In this document: one piece after another, positions 25,520 through 33,821 of the stretch
Numbering within the stretch: position 1 is the stretch's first letter
How the letters are laid out: every line of letters starts with the position of its first letter
Assembly (NCBI GenBank): GCA_028820845.1
Contig: JAPPII010000074.1
Coordinates: forward strand, 94,434 to 158,433
Direction of reading: 5' to 3'
DNA from: Candidatus Poribacteria bacterium
GTDB taxonomy: Bacteria > Poribacteria > WGA-4E > WGA-3G
Length of the DNA: 64,000 nucleotides
Notes under the pieces: model-generated
Seen by the model: the letters and a program-made list of their open reading frames with translations, nothing else
Databases searched by the model: none
Told to the model about the DNA's origin: nothing
Translations under genes and position numbers: made by a program

Positions 25520-26656
25520 ATGGAACTCACCCTTGCGACTCTCCAAGACTACTTGTGTAGACGAGGGACGGAGATAGGTGCATTTGAACCTGATACGGAG
25601 TTCCACATAGAAGAGATTGGTGATGGGAACCTTAATACAGTCTATCGCGTCTCGGATGCAACGCGCCCAGAGCATTCTCTCGTCTTAAAACATGCCCCAC
25701 CATATATTAAGATATTGGGGCCCGATTACCCATTATCTACCAAACGTTTGATTTATGAATCCCGCGCATTGGACGTTTACAATCGGTTGGTGAGTGGGGC
25801 TGTGCCTGTGCAATACAGCTTTGATGCAGATATGGCGGTCATAGCGATGGAAGACCTCCGAGACGCACACGTGCTCCGAGACGATCTGATTGCTGGTATA
25901 GTGGACCTCACAATCCCTGAACAAATTGGACGGTTTATGGCGGTTGTGCATAGTCAGACGTATGTTGAGAACCTTGATAGTAAGACCGCGCAGCACTATA
26001 AACAGCAGTTTGCCAACACCACTATGCAGTTGATAACTGCCGATTATGTGTTCACCTTTCCCTATACTGAACACGAGACGAACTTCTGGACTCCCGGATT
26101 AGCGTCTGATGTTCAGCAGTTGAAAATGGATACGGACTTTTTGCAGCGGGCAGCGCATCTAAAACAGGTTTTTCTGACTGCGCAGCAGGGCGTTACCCAT
26201 GGTGACCTACATACAGGTAGCGTTCTGGTCCAAGACGACACAGCTAAAGTTATTGATGCCGAATTTGCCTTTTACGGTCCCGTTGGGTTTGACCTCGGAT
26301 TATATTGGGCGAATTATCTGTTATCCTATTTTTCGCATCAAGGTGCCTTGCGCGTCCAATCGGCACTTAAAGCGGCGATTGTGCAAACGTGGCATACCTA
26401 TAGTGCTGAGTTCAAAATGGTTAATGCTGCGTTGAAGGCGCAAATATTGCAGAATATCTTTCACGATGCAGTTGGGTTTGCAGGATTGGAAATGCTACGT
26501 CGTCTCATCGGTGCCGCGCATGTCAAAGATATAGAAGGTATCGCTGATATGTCTCGGAAATTACGTATAGAAAGAGCAGCCCTTCAATTCGGAACGCGAC
26601 TGGTCAAACAACACCAATCTTTACATGATGTCGCATCGGTCATAGTGATGCTTTAA
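25520..26656 (+). CDS. mtnK: S-methyl-5-thioribose kinase
   Basis: A 378-residue kinase of the methionine salvage pathway. The APH/choline-kinase fold shows as EIGDGNLNTVYRV and SLVLKHAPPYIK (ATP-binding Lys), MEDLRDAHVLRD, the Brenner motif THGDLHTGSVLV and KVIDAEFAFYGPVGFDLG. The last two segments are specific to MtnK. No ribosome site stands out before 25520. The isomerase mtnA is not in this window. Confidence 0.88.
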   Translation: MELTLATLQDYLCRRGTEIGAFEPDTEFHIEEIGDGNLNTVYRVSDATRPEHSLVLKHAPPYIKILGPDYPLSTKRLIYESRALDVYNRLVSGAVPVQYSFDADMAVIAMEDLRDAHVLRDDLIAGIVDLTIPEQIGRFMAVVHSQTYVENLDSKTAQHYKQQFANTTMQLITADYVFTFPYTEHETNFWTPGLASDVQQLKMDTDFLQRAAHLKQVFLTAQQGVTHGDLHTGSVLVQDDTAKVIDAEFAFYGPVGFDLGLYWANYLLSYFSHQGALRVQSALKAAIVQTWHTYSAEFKMVNAALKAQILQNIFHDAVGFAGLEMLRRLIGAAHVKDIEGIADMSRKLRIERAALQFGTRLVKQHQSLHDVASVIVML

Positions 26657-26701
26657 GATAATTGCGTATGTACCGCGCAGCCTTTACAAGATAACATATT
26701 T

Positions 26702-27571
26702 ATGAGAGATTACTACGAAATCCTCGGTGTAGACCGAAGAGCAACTCCAGAAGAGATTAAAAAAGCCTATCGCAAACTTGCTGTTCAGTATCATCCGGAT
26801 AAAAATCCGGGTGACAAAGGGGCAGAAGAGAAATTCAAGGAAGCATCGAATGCCTATTCGGTCCTTTCTGATCCAGAGAAGCGACGCGTCTATGATACGC
26901 GCGGGCATGCTGGCGTGAACAATATGGGATTTGAAGGTTATACGACGATGGACGACATCTTCGCGAATCTGAACCTCGACGATATTTTTGGGCGCGGTGG
27001 GTTTGGTGGATTCGGTGGGTTCGGCGATGCGTTTGGTGATGCTTTTGGACAACGACGCACAACCGCTCCCACACGTGGACGCGACATTCGTATGAACATC
27101 AGTATCCCTTTCGGGGATGCCGTATTGGGTAGCAAGAAAGAGGTGACTGTCCGAGGAAAGCGGATCACCCTTACAATTCCACCAAGTATTGAGAATGGGA
27201 AAACCTTACGCATTCGCGGGCAAGGCGAATCTCTCGGTATTGGTACTTCCGGCGATTTATTGGTGACAGTTTCTGTGCAACCGCATCCGACGTTGACACG
27301 TGATGGCTTAGATCTGCTGACAGACGCAAAAATCTCTATGACAACTGCCGCATTAGGGGGTGCGGTTCGGGTGAAGACGCTAACTGAGGATGTGGATCTG
27401 AAGGTCCCACCAGGAGCGCAACCTGGGCAGCAGCTGCGTCTGCGTGGCCGAGGGGGAACGGATCCCTCTGGACGGAAAGGGGATTTACGGGTGCGATTGG
27501 TTGTGGAGATACCGAGATCGCTGTCGCGCAAGCAGCGGAATTTATTGAAGGAACTTGAGAAGACACTGTGA
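26702..27571 (+). CDS. DnaJ/CbpA-type J-domain chaperone
   Basis: A 289-residue co-chaperone of DnaK. The J domain (1-65) has the HPD motif in [11 protein letters not shown] Gly/Phe linker (about 95-120) is followed by two C-terminal beta domains ([13 protein letters not shown] onward). The CxxCxGxG zinc finger of true DnaJ is absent, so it is the CbpA class. It stands between mtnK and the Rpn gene. Confidence 0.9.
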   Translation: MRDYYEILGVDRRATPEEIKKAYRKLAVQYHPDKNPGDKGAEEKFKEASNAYSVLSDPEKRRVYDTRGHAGVNNMGFEGYTTMDDIFANLNLDDIFGRGGFGGFGGFGDAFGDAFGQRRTTAPTRGRDIRMNISIPFGDAVLGSKKEVTVRGKRITLTIPPSIENGKTLRIRGQGESLGIGTSGDLLVTVSVQPHPTLTRDGLDLLTDAKISMTTAALGGAVRVKTLTEDVDLKVPPGAQPGQQLRLRGRGGTDPSGRKGDLRVRLVVEIPRSLSRKQRNLLKELEKTL

Positions 27572-27668
27572 CAAATACAAACCAGCTAGCACCAAGCCTC
27601 AGCGTAATACGTGATTCAGAAAATAAAAATTGCTGATATGCATTGACAAATCGGTGTGTGGGCTTCGT

Positions 27669-28616
27669 ATGCAAAATATCTTACGCGACTTCTTTGAAAA
27701 CTTACCTCACAACCGGTTCGATATTGTAAGTAAAGACATCTTCGGGACGTTCACCGAAGATTTGTTGAAGAAACTCACCAATATCCCCGGACTGAAGTTC
27801 GTAGAACAACTTGAGACAGAATTGACGACCGTTGAAATACGGCGTATGGATATTTTATCGAAAGTAGCGGTTGACGATAAAGAAGTTTTGGTGCATATTG
27901 AGTTCCAAGTGAGTCGTGAGAGTACATCAGAGATACTAAAGCGAAAAGTGGGCTATTTCGGAAGGTGCTTTGAGAGATACGGCTTGCCGATTTTGTCTTT
28001 CACCATCTATCTCCGTTCAGATGCCGGTGGAAACGACCCGGGTGAGTATAGCCAAGATTTTCCAGGACATAATGCTCTGATAGAGTATCAGGTGATCCGA
28101 CTAAGCGAGTTTGATGGGCAATCCATCTTTGACACCGACCAGACCAGTCTGATAGCATTTACACCGTTGATGCGACCACCGGAAGGCATATCCAGGGTTG
28201 AATGGGTTGAGGAGTGTCATAAGATGACGTTTGCTCTCCCGCTTGCGCCGGCTCTACAGAATAACTTATTGATATGGCAATGGATTTTGAGTGGTTTGAT
28301 CGTTGATCCTGCCGAAATTCGCCATCTGTTGGAGGGACCCATGTTAGAATCATCAACTTACCAATATATCCTGCAACAAGGTATTGAACAAGGTATTGAA
28401 CAAGGTATTGAACAAGGTGAGAGGAAAAATGCTGTCAAAAGTATCCTTAACGTTCTTGATGCTCGATTCCACGTAGGAGCAGAGCAAACCTTAAAGCTAT
28501 CTCTTGAGGGTATTGAAGATTTGAAACGCCTTGAGCAATTACTCCGGACAGCCGCACAAGCAGAGAGCCTGGAGGCGTTCATGCGGACTTTGATGACAAA
28601 CGGCAATTCCACTTGA
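27669..28616 (+). CDS. Rpn/PD-(D/E)XK-type nuclease (transposase-like, recombination-promoting)
   Basis: A 315-residue protein of the Rpn/PDDEXK-transposase group. The nuclease core is seen as RRMDILSKVAVDDKEVLVHIEFQ (Asp, then Glu-x-Gln) and the C-terminal part has the family's repeated IEQG segment (about 237-249). Such proteins are linked to DNA recombination or phage response, are numerous and diversify quickly. The start at 27669 (MQNIL) is chosen; 27630 would add 13 residues. No terminal inverted repeats are seen. Confidence 0.8.
   Translation: MQNILRDFFENLPHNRFDIVSKDIFGTFTEDLLKKLTNIPGLKFVEQLETELTTVEIRRMDILSKVAVDDKEVLVHIEFQVSRESTSEILKRKVGYFGRCFERYGLPILSFTIYLRSDAGGNDPGEYSQDFPGHNALIEYQVIRLSEFDGQSIFDTDQTSLIAFTPLMRPPEGISRVEWVEECHKMTFALPLAPALQNNLLIWQWILSGLIVDPAEIRHLLEGPMLESSTYQYILQQGIEQGIEQGIEQGERKNAVKSILNVLDARFHVGAEQTLKLSLEGIEDLKRLEQLLRTAAQAESLEAFMRTLMTNGNST
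28378..28413 (+). repeat. Three tandem 12-base repeats in the Rpn gene
   Basis: AAGGTATTGAAC is repeated three times without change, coding for repeated IEQG, with a fourth partial copy. Copy number can change without shifting the frame. Confidence 0.85.
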
Positions 28617-28684
28617 TATTCAATTTCTCTTCGTTCAATTCAACCGACAGCTATACGTAAAAACCTATTTTCAAAGGAGAAAGA

Positions 28685-29872
28685 ATGATCGCATTATCAC
28701 AACGAAGTCAAAGTGTAACACCCTCATCTACCTTAGCAATCACTGCGAAAATTAACGCCTTGATTGCCGATGGCGTAGACGTTGTCAAATTCGGGGCAGG
28801 CGAACCCGATTTTGATACACCCGATTATATCAAAGATGCCGCAGTCAAAGCACTCAGTGAGGGTTTTACGAAGTACACCCCAGTCCCCGGCACCCCCGAG
28901 CTCCGAGAGGCAATCACGGAGAAATTCAAAAGGGACAACGGACTGAGTTATGAATCCTCTGAAGTCATCGTCTCGTGCGGTGCAAAACACACCATCTATA
29001 ACATCTTCCAAGCCATCTGCGACCCAGGCGACGAGGTTATCTTCGCCGCGCCGTATTGGGTAAGCTACCCAGAACAGGTTAAACTTGCAGGCGCAGTGCC
29101 AAGCGTCATTGAGACGACCCCCGCACAGAACTTCTGCATGGCACCCGATCAGGTCGAAGCAGCCATTACCCCGAAGACAAAGGCAATCCTCGTTAACAGT
29201 CCAAGCAACCCCACCGGTACAACTTACGATGTGGACACGCTCAAAGCCATTGCTGAGATTGCCGTTAAACACCAAATTTACCTTATCTCCGATGAAATCT
29301 ACGAAGCGTTGCTTTACGACGGGGCAACCCATCAGAGTCCGGCTGCCTTCAATGAAGAGATCAAGGCGATTACCTTTGTTGTCAACGGCGTTTCTAAGGC
29401 CTACTCTATGACAGGGTGGCGGATTGGGTATACCGCAGGTCCCGAAGACGCTGTTTCGGCGATGTCGCGTATCCAATCCCATAGCACTTCAAACCCGACA
29501 TCCATTGCACAGAGAGCCGCACTGGCCGCACTCAATGAACCGCAAGACGCTGTCGAAGAGATGCGAAAAGCGTTTGAGGAACGCCGAGATGTAATCTGTC
29601 AACGTTTTGACGAGATTGAAGGGGTCAGTTATGCCAGACCACAAGGCGCGTTCTATATCTTCCCCGATTTTTCCGCACATTATGGTAGAACACTTGGTGG
29701 GAACAAGGTCGAAAATTCGATGGATATGACCGATTATTTATTAAATTCTGCAGGTGTTGGTGTTGTGCCGGGAGACGGTTTCGGTGCCGACAATCATTTG
29801 CGACTCTCCTTTGCGACTTCATTGACGGAGATTAACCGCGGATTGGATCGCATCAAAAAGGCGTTGCAGTAA
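28685..29872 (+). CDS. Aspartate/aromatic aminotransferase, class I
   Basis: A 395-residue PLP-dependent aminotransferase of fold type I, Ib subgroup (aspC/aspB like). The PLP lysine is Lys238 in NGVSKAYSMTGWRIGY. KFGAGEPDFDTP, NSPSNPTGTTY and RLSFATS carry the substrate and PLP contacts. AAAGGAGA precedes the ATG. It probably makes aspartate or related amino acids. Confidence 0.92.
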   Translation: MIALSQRSQSVTPSSTLAITAKINALIADGVDVVKFGAGEPDFDTPDYIKDAAVKALSEGFTKYTPVPGTPELREAITEKFKRDNGLSYESSEVIVSCGAKHTIYNIFQAICDPGDEVIFAAPYWVSYPEQVKLAGAVPSVIETTPAQNFCMAPDQVEAAITPKTKAILVNSPSNPTGTTYDVDTLKAIAEIAVKHQIYLISDEIYEALLYDGATHQSPAAFNEEIKAITFVVNGVSKAYSMTGWRIGYTAGPEDAVSAMSRIQSHSTSNPTSIAQRAALAALNEPQDAVEEMRKAFEERRDVICQRFDEIEGVSYARPQGAFYIFPDFSAHYGRTLGGNKVENSMDMTDYLLNSAGVGVVPGDGFGADNHLRLSFATSLTEINRGLDRIKKALQ

Positions 29873-29973
29873 GTGAATGCTGTATCAAGTTTGAGTTTAT
29901 GGGGAGTAGGTTGGGTGGAGCGCGAGCAAAACCCAACATAATTCCCCGACATCCGATGAAAAAACGAAAAAAC

Positions 29974-30002
29974 TTGACACCTATCCGAAAGTATGATATA
30001 AT
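29974..30002 (+). promoter_or_regulatory. Consensus sigma-70 promoter with a long leader
   Basis: TTGACA at 29974-29979, 17 bases, TATAAT at 29997-30002, an exact match. The next gene starts at 30233, giving a leader of more than 200 bases that contains the structured element below. Confidence 0.85.
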
Positions 30003-30056
30003 TATACTACACTGGGAATAAGTTAGACGTTAATCTTGGAAAGTTCACAATCGCTA

Positions 30057-30204
30057 AAATGTTACACTTTTGGCAAAATTGCTTTTTTTCACACAAGAGA
30101 AAATCGGAAATTAAACGTCAACGAACCCTTACGGGGACTGGTTTCTTTAACGTTGTAGGCAACACACCCTAATGATACACGGGTGTAACTTTAGTGTAAC
30201 ATTT
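30057..30204 (+). ncRNA. Stem-closed structured RNA or leader candidate
   Basis: AAATGTTACACT (30057-30068) and AGTGTAACATTT (30193-30204) are perfect 12-base inverted repeats enclosing 124 bases. Inside are further pairings: CAACG/CGTTG at 30118-30155 around AACC/GGTT, and ACACCC/GGGTGT around 30175-30186. A T run follows at 30202-30206. It lies just after a consensus promoter. It could be a small RNA, a leader, or a MITE-like insertion; no family is recognised. The rest of the gap 29873-30056 holds no gene. Confidence 0.45.
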
Positions 30205-30232
30205 TTAAGACGAATCTATTAACTCAAGGAAA

Positions 30233-30724
30233 ATGATGATGTTGAACGGACGCGTAATGCTGTGGAGCATTTTCGGAGTACTCTTTATTTTTTCGATCGC
30301 CTTTACTGCTTATGCACAGCAGGAGCAACAATCTGATGCCGCCCTGTCACAATCCCAATTTATGCAGATTATTGATAGGATAGACAAATCTAAAGAAGAA
30401 ATACGTGAGCATGTAGACGAAAGATTTGAAAAACTTGACAAGAAAATTGATGAAAAATTTGGTGAACTTGACAAGAAGATTGATGAACTTAACACAGATG
30501 TTGCCTTTATAAACGGACAATTGACCGTTATAAAATGGAGTATTACAATATTTGGTGCCCCTCTTCTTGTTGGTTTGCTAATTTATTCCTTGCAAAACCG
30601 TAAGAAGACGGTTAATACAACTGCTGATGTAGCAACTAAAATCCCCGCTGAAAGCAGAGAAGAATCGGATAAAGATGTCATACGAAGAAATTTAACAGAT
30701 GATCAACAATCCGAAGCCGCGTAG
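30233..30724 (+). CDS. Signal-peptide, coiled-coil, single-membrane-segment protein
   Basis: A 163-residue protein. A signal peptide (cleavage near AYAQQ) is followed by a heptad-rich charged coiled coil (about 40-90, KKIDEKFGELDKKIDELN) and one hydrophobic segment (about 105-121), then a polar tail. Its layout matches the protein at 49206 and a family I associate with Poribacteria. AAGGA lies before three consecutive ATGs. Function unknown. Confidence 0.65.
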   Translation: MMMLNGRVMLWSIFGVLFIFSIAFTAYAQQEQQSDAALSQSQFMQIIDRIDKSKEEIREHVDERFEKLDKKIDEKFGELDKKIDELNTDVAFINGQLTVIKWSITIFGAPLLVGLLIYSLQNRKKTVNTTADVATKIPAESREESDKDVIRRNLTDDQQSEAA

Positions 30725-30734
30725 GAATAGTCAG

Positions 30735-31427
30735 ATGAAAAAAGATAATTCCCCTAAGAACGTTGACAAATCAGCAAAAAACTACTTTGATAAAGGTAAA
30801 CAATTATATGAACAAAAGTATTATAGCACTGCTATATCTACGCTTGACGAGGCGATCCGTTTAGACCCTAAATATGCCCGTGCCTATAATGGCAGAGGTG
30901 CCGCAAAAAGCCGTTTAGAACAATATTTTGAAGCCCTCTCCGATTTTGACGAGGCTATTCGTTTAGACCCTAACCTTGCACTCGCCTATCATAACAGAGG
31001 TCTCGCAAAATACAAATTAGGACACCCTCAAGAGGCTATCTCGGACTATGATGAGGCTATTCGACTTGACTCAGGGTATGTAAACGCCTATCGCAATCGT
31101 TCCCTTGCAAAAAGCGAGATAGGACAACATTTTGAATCCATATCCGACCTGGACATGGTCATCCGTTTAGAACCTGAAAATGACGCAGCATACAACAATA
31201 GAGGAGCCGATAAAGCACGTCTAGGACACCATGAAGCTGCTGTACTTGACTTCGACGCGGCTATTCGCATAAATTCCAAAGAGGCAGATGTATACTTCAA
31301 CCGTGGGCTTTCCAAAAAGAAATTAGGACGCACGGCAGAGGCAGAACAAGATTTTCAGAAAGCACTCAGTTTAGCACAAGAAGCAGGAGATGCGGAACTT
31401 ATAACCACAATTAAGAAGTATATATAA
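30735..31427 (+). CDS. Tetratricopeptide repeat protein
   Basis: A 230-residue protein built from about six 34-residue TPR units, with repeated AxxxYDEAIRLDPxxxxAYxNRG. No signal peptide or other domain is visible, so it should be a cytoplasmic scaffold. A TAGGAA site lies 8 bases before the ATG at 30735, ten bases after the previous stop. Partners are unknown. Confidence 0.8.
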   Translation: MKKDNSPKNVDKSAKNYFDKGKQLYEQKYYSTAISTLDEAIRLDPKYARAYNGRGAAKSRLEQYFEALSDFDEAIRLDPNLALAYHNRGLAKYKLGHPQEAISDYDEAIRLDSGYVNAYRNRSLAKSEIGQHFESISDLDMVIRLEPENDAAYNNRGADKARLGHHEAAVLDFDAAIRINSKEADVYFNRGLSKKKLGRTAEAEQDFQKALSLAQEAGDAELITTIKKYI

Positions 31428-31485
31428 TCTGCCCATAATTGACCTATCGTGCAGGAGCGGTTTTCAACCCCGATAACAAAACCCC

Positions 31486-32916
31486 ATGAATGTCCAAAAC
31501 CGAACCATCTTCTCAAACGACAACCTACCCGTCTTGCGTGGTATAGACACAGAATCCATTGACCTGATCTATCTTGACCCACCCTTCAATTCCAACCGCA
31601 ACTACGCAGCACCTATCGGCAGCGACGCAGCAGGCGCAGCGTTCAAAGACACTTGGACGCTCTCCGATGTAGATAACGCATGGCACGGCGAAATCGCTGA
31701 CCGCCAACCCGCGCTGTATCAAGCAATACACGCAGCCGAGCTCACACATGGCAAAGGCATGAAGTCTTACCTGATTATGATGGCGGTGCGGTTGTTGGAG
31801 ATGCAGCGTGTTCTCAAAAAGACTGGCAGCATATACCTGCACTGCGATCCGACTGCGAGCCATTATCTCAAAAGTGTAATGGATGCAGTGTTTGGGAAGA
31901 ATAACTTTCGGAATGAAGTTGTGTGGCAACGCACAAATACACATGGTCTTGGTAAGCAGTTCGGTAGGGTTCACGACACAATACTATTTTATAGCAGAAG
32001 TAGCCAAAGGGTATGGAATGATGTCTATACCGAACACGATCCAGAGTACGTCCAGAGAACTTATCGTCATAGCGACGAAAGGGGACTTTTCCAAGTCGAT
32101 AATCTTACTGGCGGAAGTGTCACGGAAAAAGGGGAGTCTGGTCAACCTTGGCGCGGTATAGATCCGAGTCTTGTCGGTAGAAACTGGAGCACTCCCCAGA
32201 GATCAGCGTGGCCAGAAGGTGTAGAACCGCCCGATAATTACGAAGAACTCTCAGTTCATGAAAGACTGGATGCTTTGGACGCTGCCGGTTTGATTTATTG
32301 GCCCCCAAGAGGAAGGGTGCCAAGATTCAAGCGTTATCTATCAATATCAAAAGGGCGAAAAGTACATGATGTCATTACAGATATAAATCCGGTTGCAAGC
32401 AAATCCAAAGAACGCGTCGGCTACCCTACCCAAAAACCCGTCGCGTTATTAGAACGCATCATCAAGGCAAGTAGCGAGAAAGATAACGTCGTATTAGACC
32501 CGTTCTGTGGATGTGCCACAACCTGTGTCGCGGCAGAAAGGCTACAACGTCAATGGATCGGTATTGATATATCGCCCAAAGCCGTTGATCTTGTGCGAGT
32601 GCGCTTAGAGAACGAGGTTGGACTTCTCGGAAAGGTCATCCACCGAACAGATATTCCCAAAAGGAGTGAGAAATTACCCAATTATCGTACACACAAGCAT
32701 ACGCTGTTCGGTAAGCAGGAAGGCTTATGTAACGGATGCAGGACACAATTTCCATTTAGAAATATGACAGTTGACCACATCGTGCCGAGATCACAAGGCG
32801 GCACCGACCATGAGGACAACCTACAACTCCTCTGCGGTGCATGCAACTCCACAAAGGGACGAGGCACACAAGCCGAGTTGATTTCACGCTTAAAAGCACA
32901 AGGCGTTTTACGCTAA
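31486..32916 (+). CDS. DNA methyltransferase fused to an HNH endonuclease domain
   Basis: A 476-residue fusion. The N-terminal part is a beta-class N6-adenine or N4-cytosine DNA methyltransferase: YLDPPFNSNRNY (residues 30-40, the DPPF catalytic motif) and LDPFCGCATTCVAAE with WIGIDIS (SAM-binding, about 336-365). The C-terminal 65 residues are an HNH nuclease: CNGCRTQF, VDHIVPRSQGGTDHEDN (His about 430) and CGACNSTKG. No separate restriction or specificity gene is nearby. It may be a self-contained modification-restriction enzyme, or a modification enzyme that controls nicking; both are inference. Confidence 0.85.
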   Translation: MNVQNRTIFSNDNLPVLRGIDTESIDLIYLDPPFNSNRNYAAPIGSDAAGAAFKDTWTLSDVDNAWHGEIADRQPALYQAIHAAELTHGKGMKSYLIMMAVRLLEMQRVLKKTGSIYLHCDPTASHYLKSVMDAVFGKNNFRNEVVWQRTNTHGLGKQFGRVHDTILFYSRSSQRVWNDVYTEHDPEYVQRTYRHSDERGLFQVDNLTGGSVTEKGESGQPWRGIDPSLVGRNWSTPQRSAWPEGVEPPDNYEELSVHERLDALDAAGLIYWPPRGRVPRFKRYLSISKGRKVHDVITDINPVASKSKERVGYPTQKPVALLERIIKASSEKDNVVLDPFCGCATTCVAAERLQRQWIGIDISPKAVDLVRVRLENEVGLLGKVIHRTDIPKRSEKLPNYRTHKHTLFGKQEGLCNGCRTQFPFRNMTVDHIVPRSQGGTDHEDNLQLLCGACNSTKGRGTQAELISRLKAQGVLR

Positions 32917-32996
32917 CTCTCTTGGTTCGTGCGCAATTCTACCCACGTTTCTTCATCTTGCCACTTTGCGACCCTCTGATCAAAGGAGAATTCAAG

Positions 32997-33584
32997 ATGA
33001 TATTTAGATGTTTCAAGTTTTTCAGTCTCATCATAGTTGTAGTGTTAATAGCAAGTTGCGACCCACACACACCAGATTTAAACGCCATACTGGATACAAC
33101 ACAGTGTCCACTTCAGCTTGAAGGACCTTATATCGGACAATCTGCCCAAAGTCTGAATAGCGATAACCCTTATAGTTTATCACCTGCTGAAACACGATTT
33201 GCTCCTGACCAAGTTTTTCGACCGGATGATCCGTGGCAGATACATAGTGGAGAAGTGTTTACTTCTAATGACGCTTTTCTCATTTGGGATCTGTCGGAGA
33301 CAGGAATAGACGCATACGCTAACAACACTGATAGAATTTGCACTGTTTCCTTCTCAACGAAGGCATCAAGTCTGATTACTGATGATTCTGACTATCGGTA
33401 TACCTGTATTTTTACCTTCAGAGATGCGCGTTCAAATATTCTAACTTACTCCAAACCTTTTCAGTTATCCTTTCAAAGACAGATTCATACTTTCTCGTTT
33501 TCTGCCCCTATAGATATACAATATCCGACCTTCGGCATTTTATTCGGTCATACGGGCGCGGATTTTATCGTAGACAGCTTTTAG
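32997..33584 (+). CDS. Putative lipoprotein of unknown function
   Basis: A 195-residue protein with a lipoprotein signal (hydrophobic stretch and lipobox LIASC). The mature part is beta-rich and of no family that I recognise. The start at 32997 has AAAGGAG; a much longer upstream frame runs through the end of the methyltransferase gene and is not credible. Confidence 0.65.
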   Translation: MIFRCFKFFSLIIVVVLIASCDPHTPDLNAILDTTQCPLQLEGPYIGQSAQSLNSDNPYSLSPAETRFAPDQVFRPDDPWQIHSGEVFTSNDAFLIWDLSETGIDAYANNTDRICTVSFSTKASSLITDDSDYRYTCIFTFRDARSNILTYSKPFQLSFQRQIHTFSFSAPIDIQYPTFGILFGHTGADFIVDSF

Positions 33585-33688
33585 GCATCTTTCCTCAATG
33601 GTGATTACTGCGAATTAGAGAGTCAGCCTTGATAAAGTTTCTCAAGTCCGAAACGGCTTATTCCGTTAGAGTAAGTGCAAACAAAGCG

Positions 33689-33718
33689 AACCGCGACCCC
33701 CAACCTGTCGCGGTTTTT
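33689..33718 (+). terminator. Rho-independent terminator
   Basis: AACCGCGAC (33689-33697) and GTCGCGGTT (33707-33715) form a 9-base perfect stem followed by a T run. It ends the lipoprotein unit. Confidence 0.88.
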
Positions 33719-33720
33719 CC

Positions 33721-33749
33721 TTGCCAACGCCCCTCGAAAATGATACAAT
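33721..33749 (+). promoter_or_regulatory. Probable sigma-70 promoter of the sulfatase gene
   Basis: TTGCCA at 33721-33726, 17 bases, TACAAT at 33744-33749, immediately after the terminator. Confidence 0.6.
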
Positions 33750-33821
33750 GTTAACTGTGAAATTCAATCTAACCAAGCCCAAATCTGCTAACTGTGTAGA
33801 AAAAATAAAGGAGATACAATC

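Noticed and set aside
28378..28416. Tandem repeat looked at as a possible CRISPR
   Set aside because: Units are 12 bases with no spacers and lie inside a gene. No CRISPR array or Cas1/Cas2 is seen in the window.
27669..28616. Insertion sequence around the Rpn gene
   Set aside because: Transposase-like name aside, no terminal inverted repeats or target duplications are visible.
28733..29482. 249-residue minus-strand open frame
   Set aside because: Opposite the aminotransferase gene; Cys- and Gly-rich composition is that of a complement frame.
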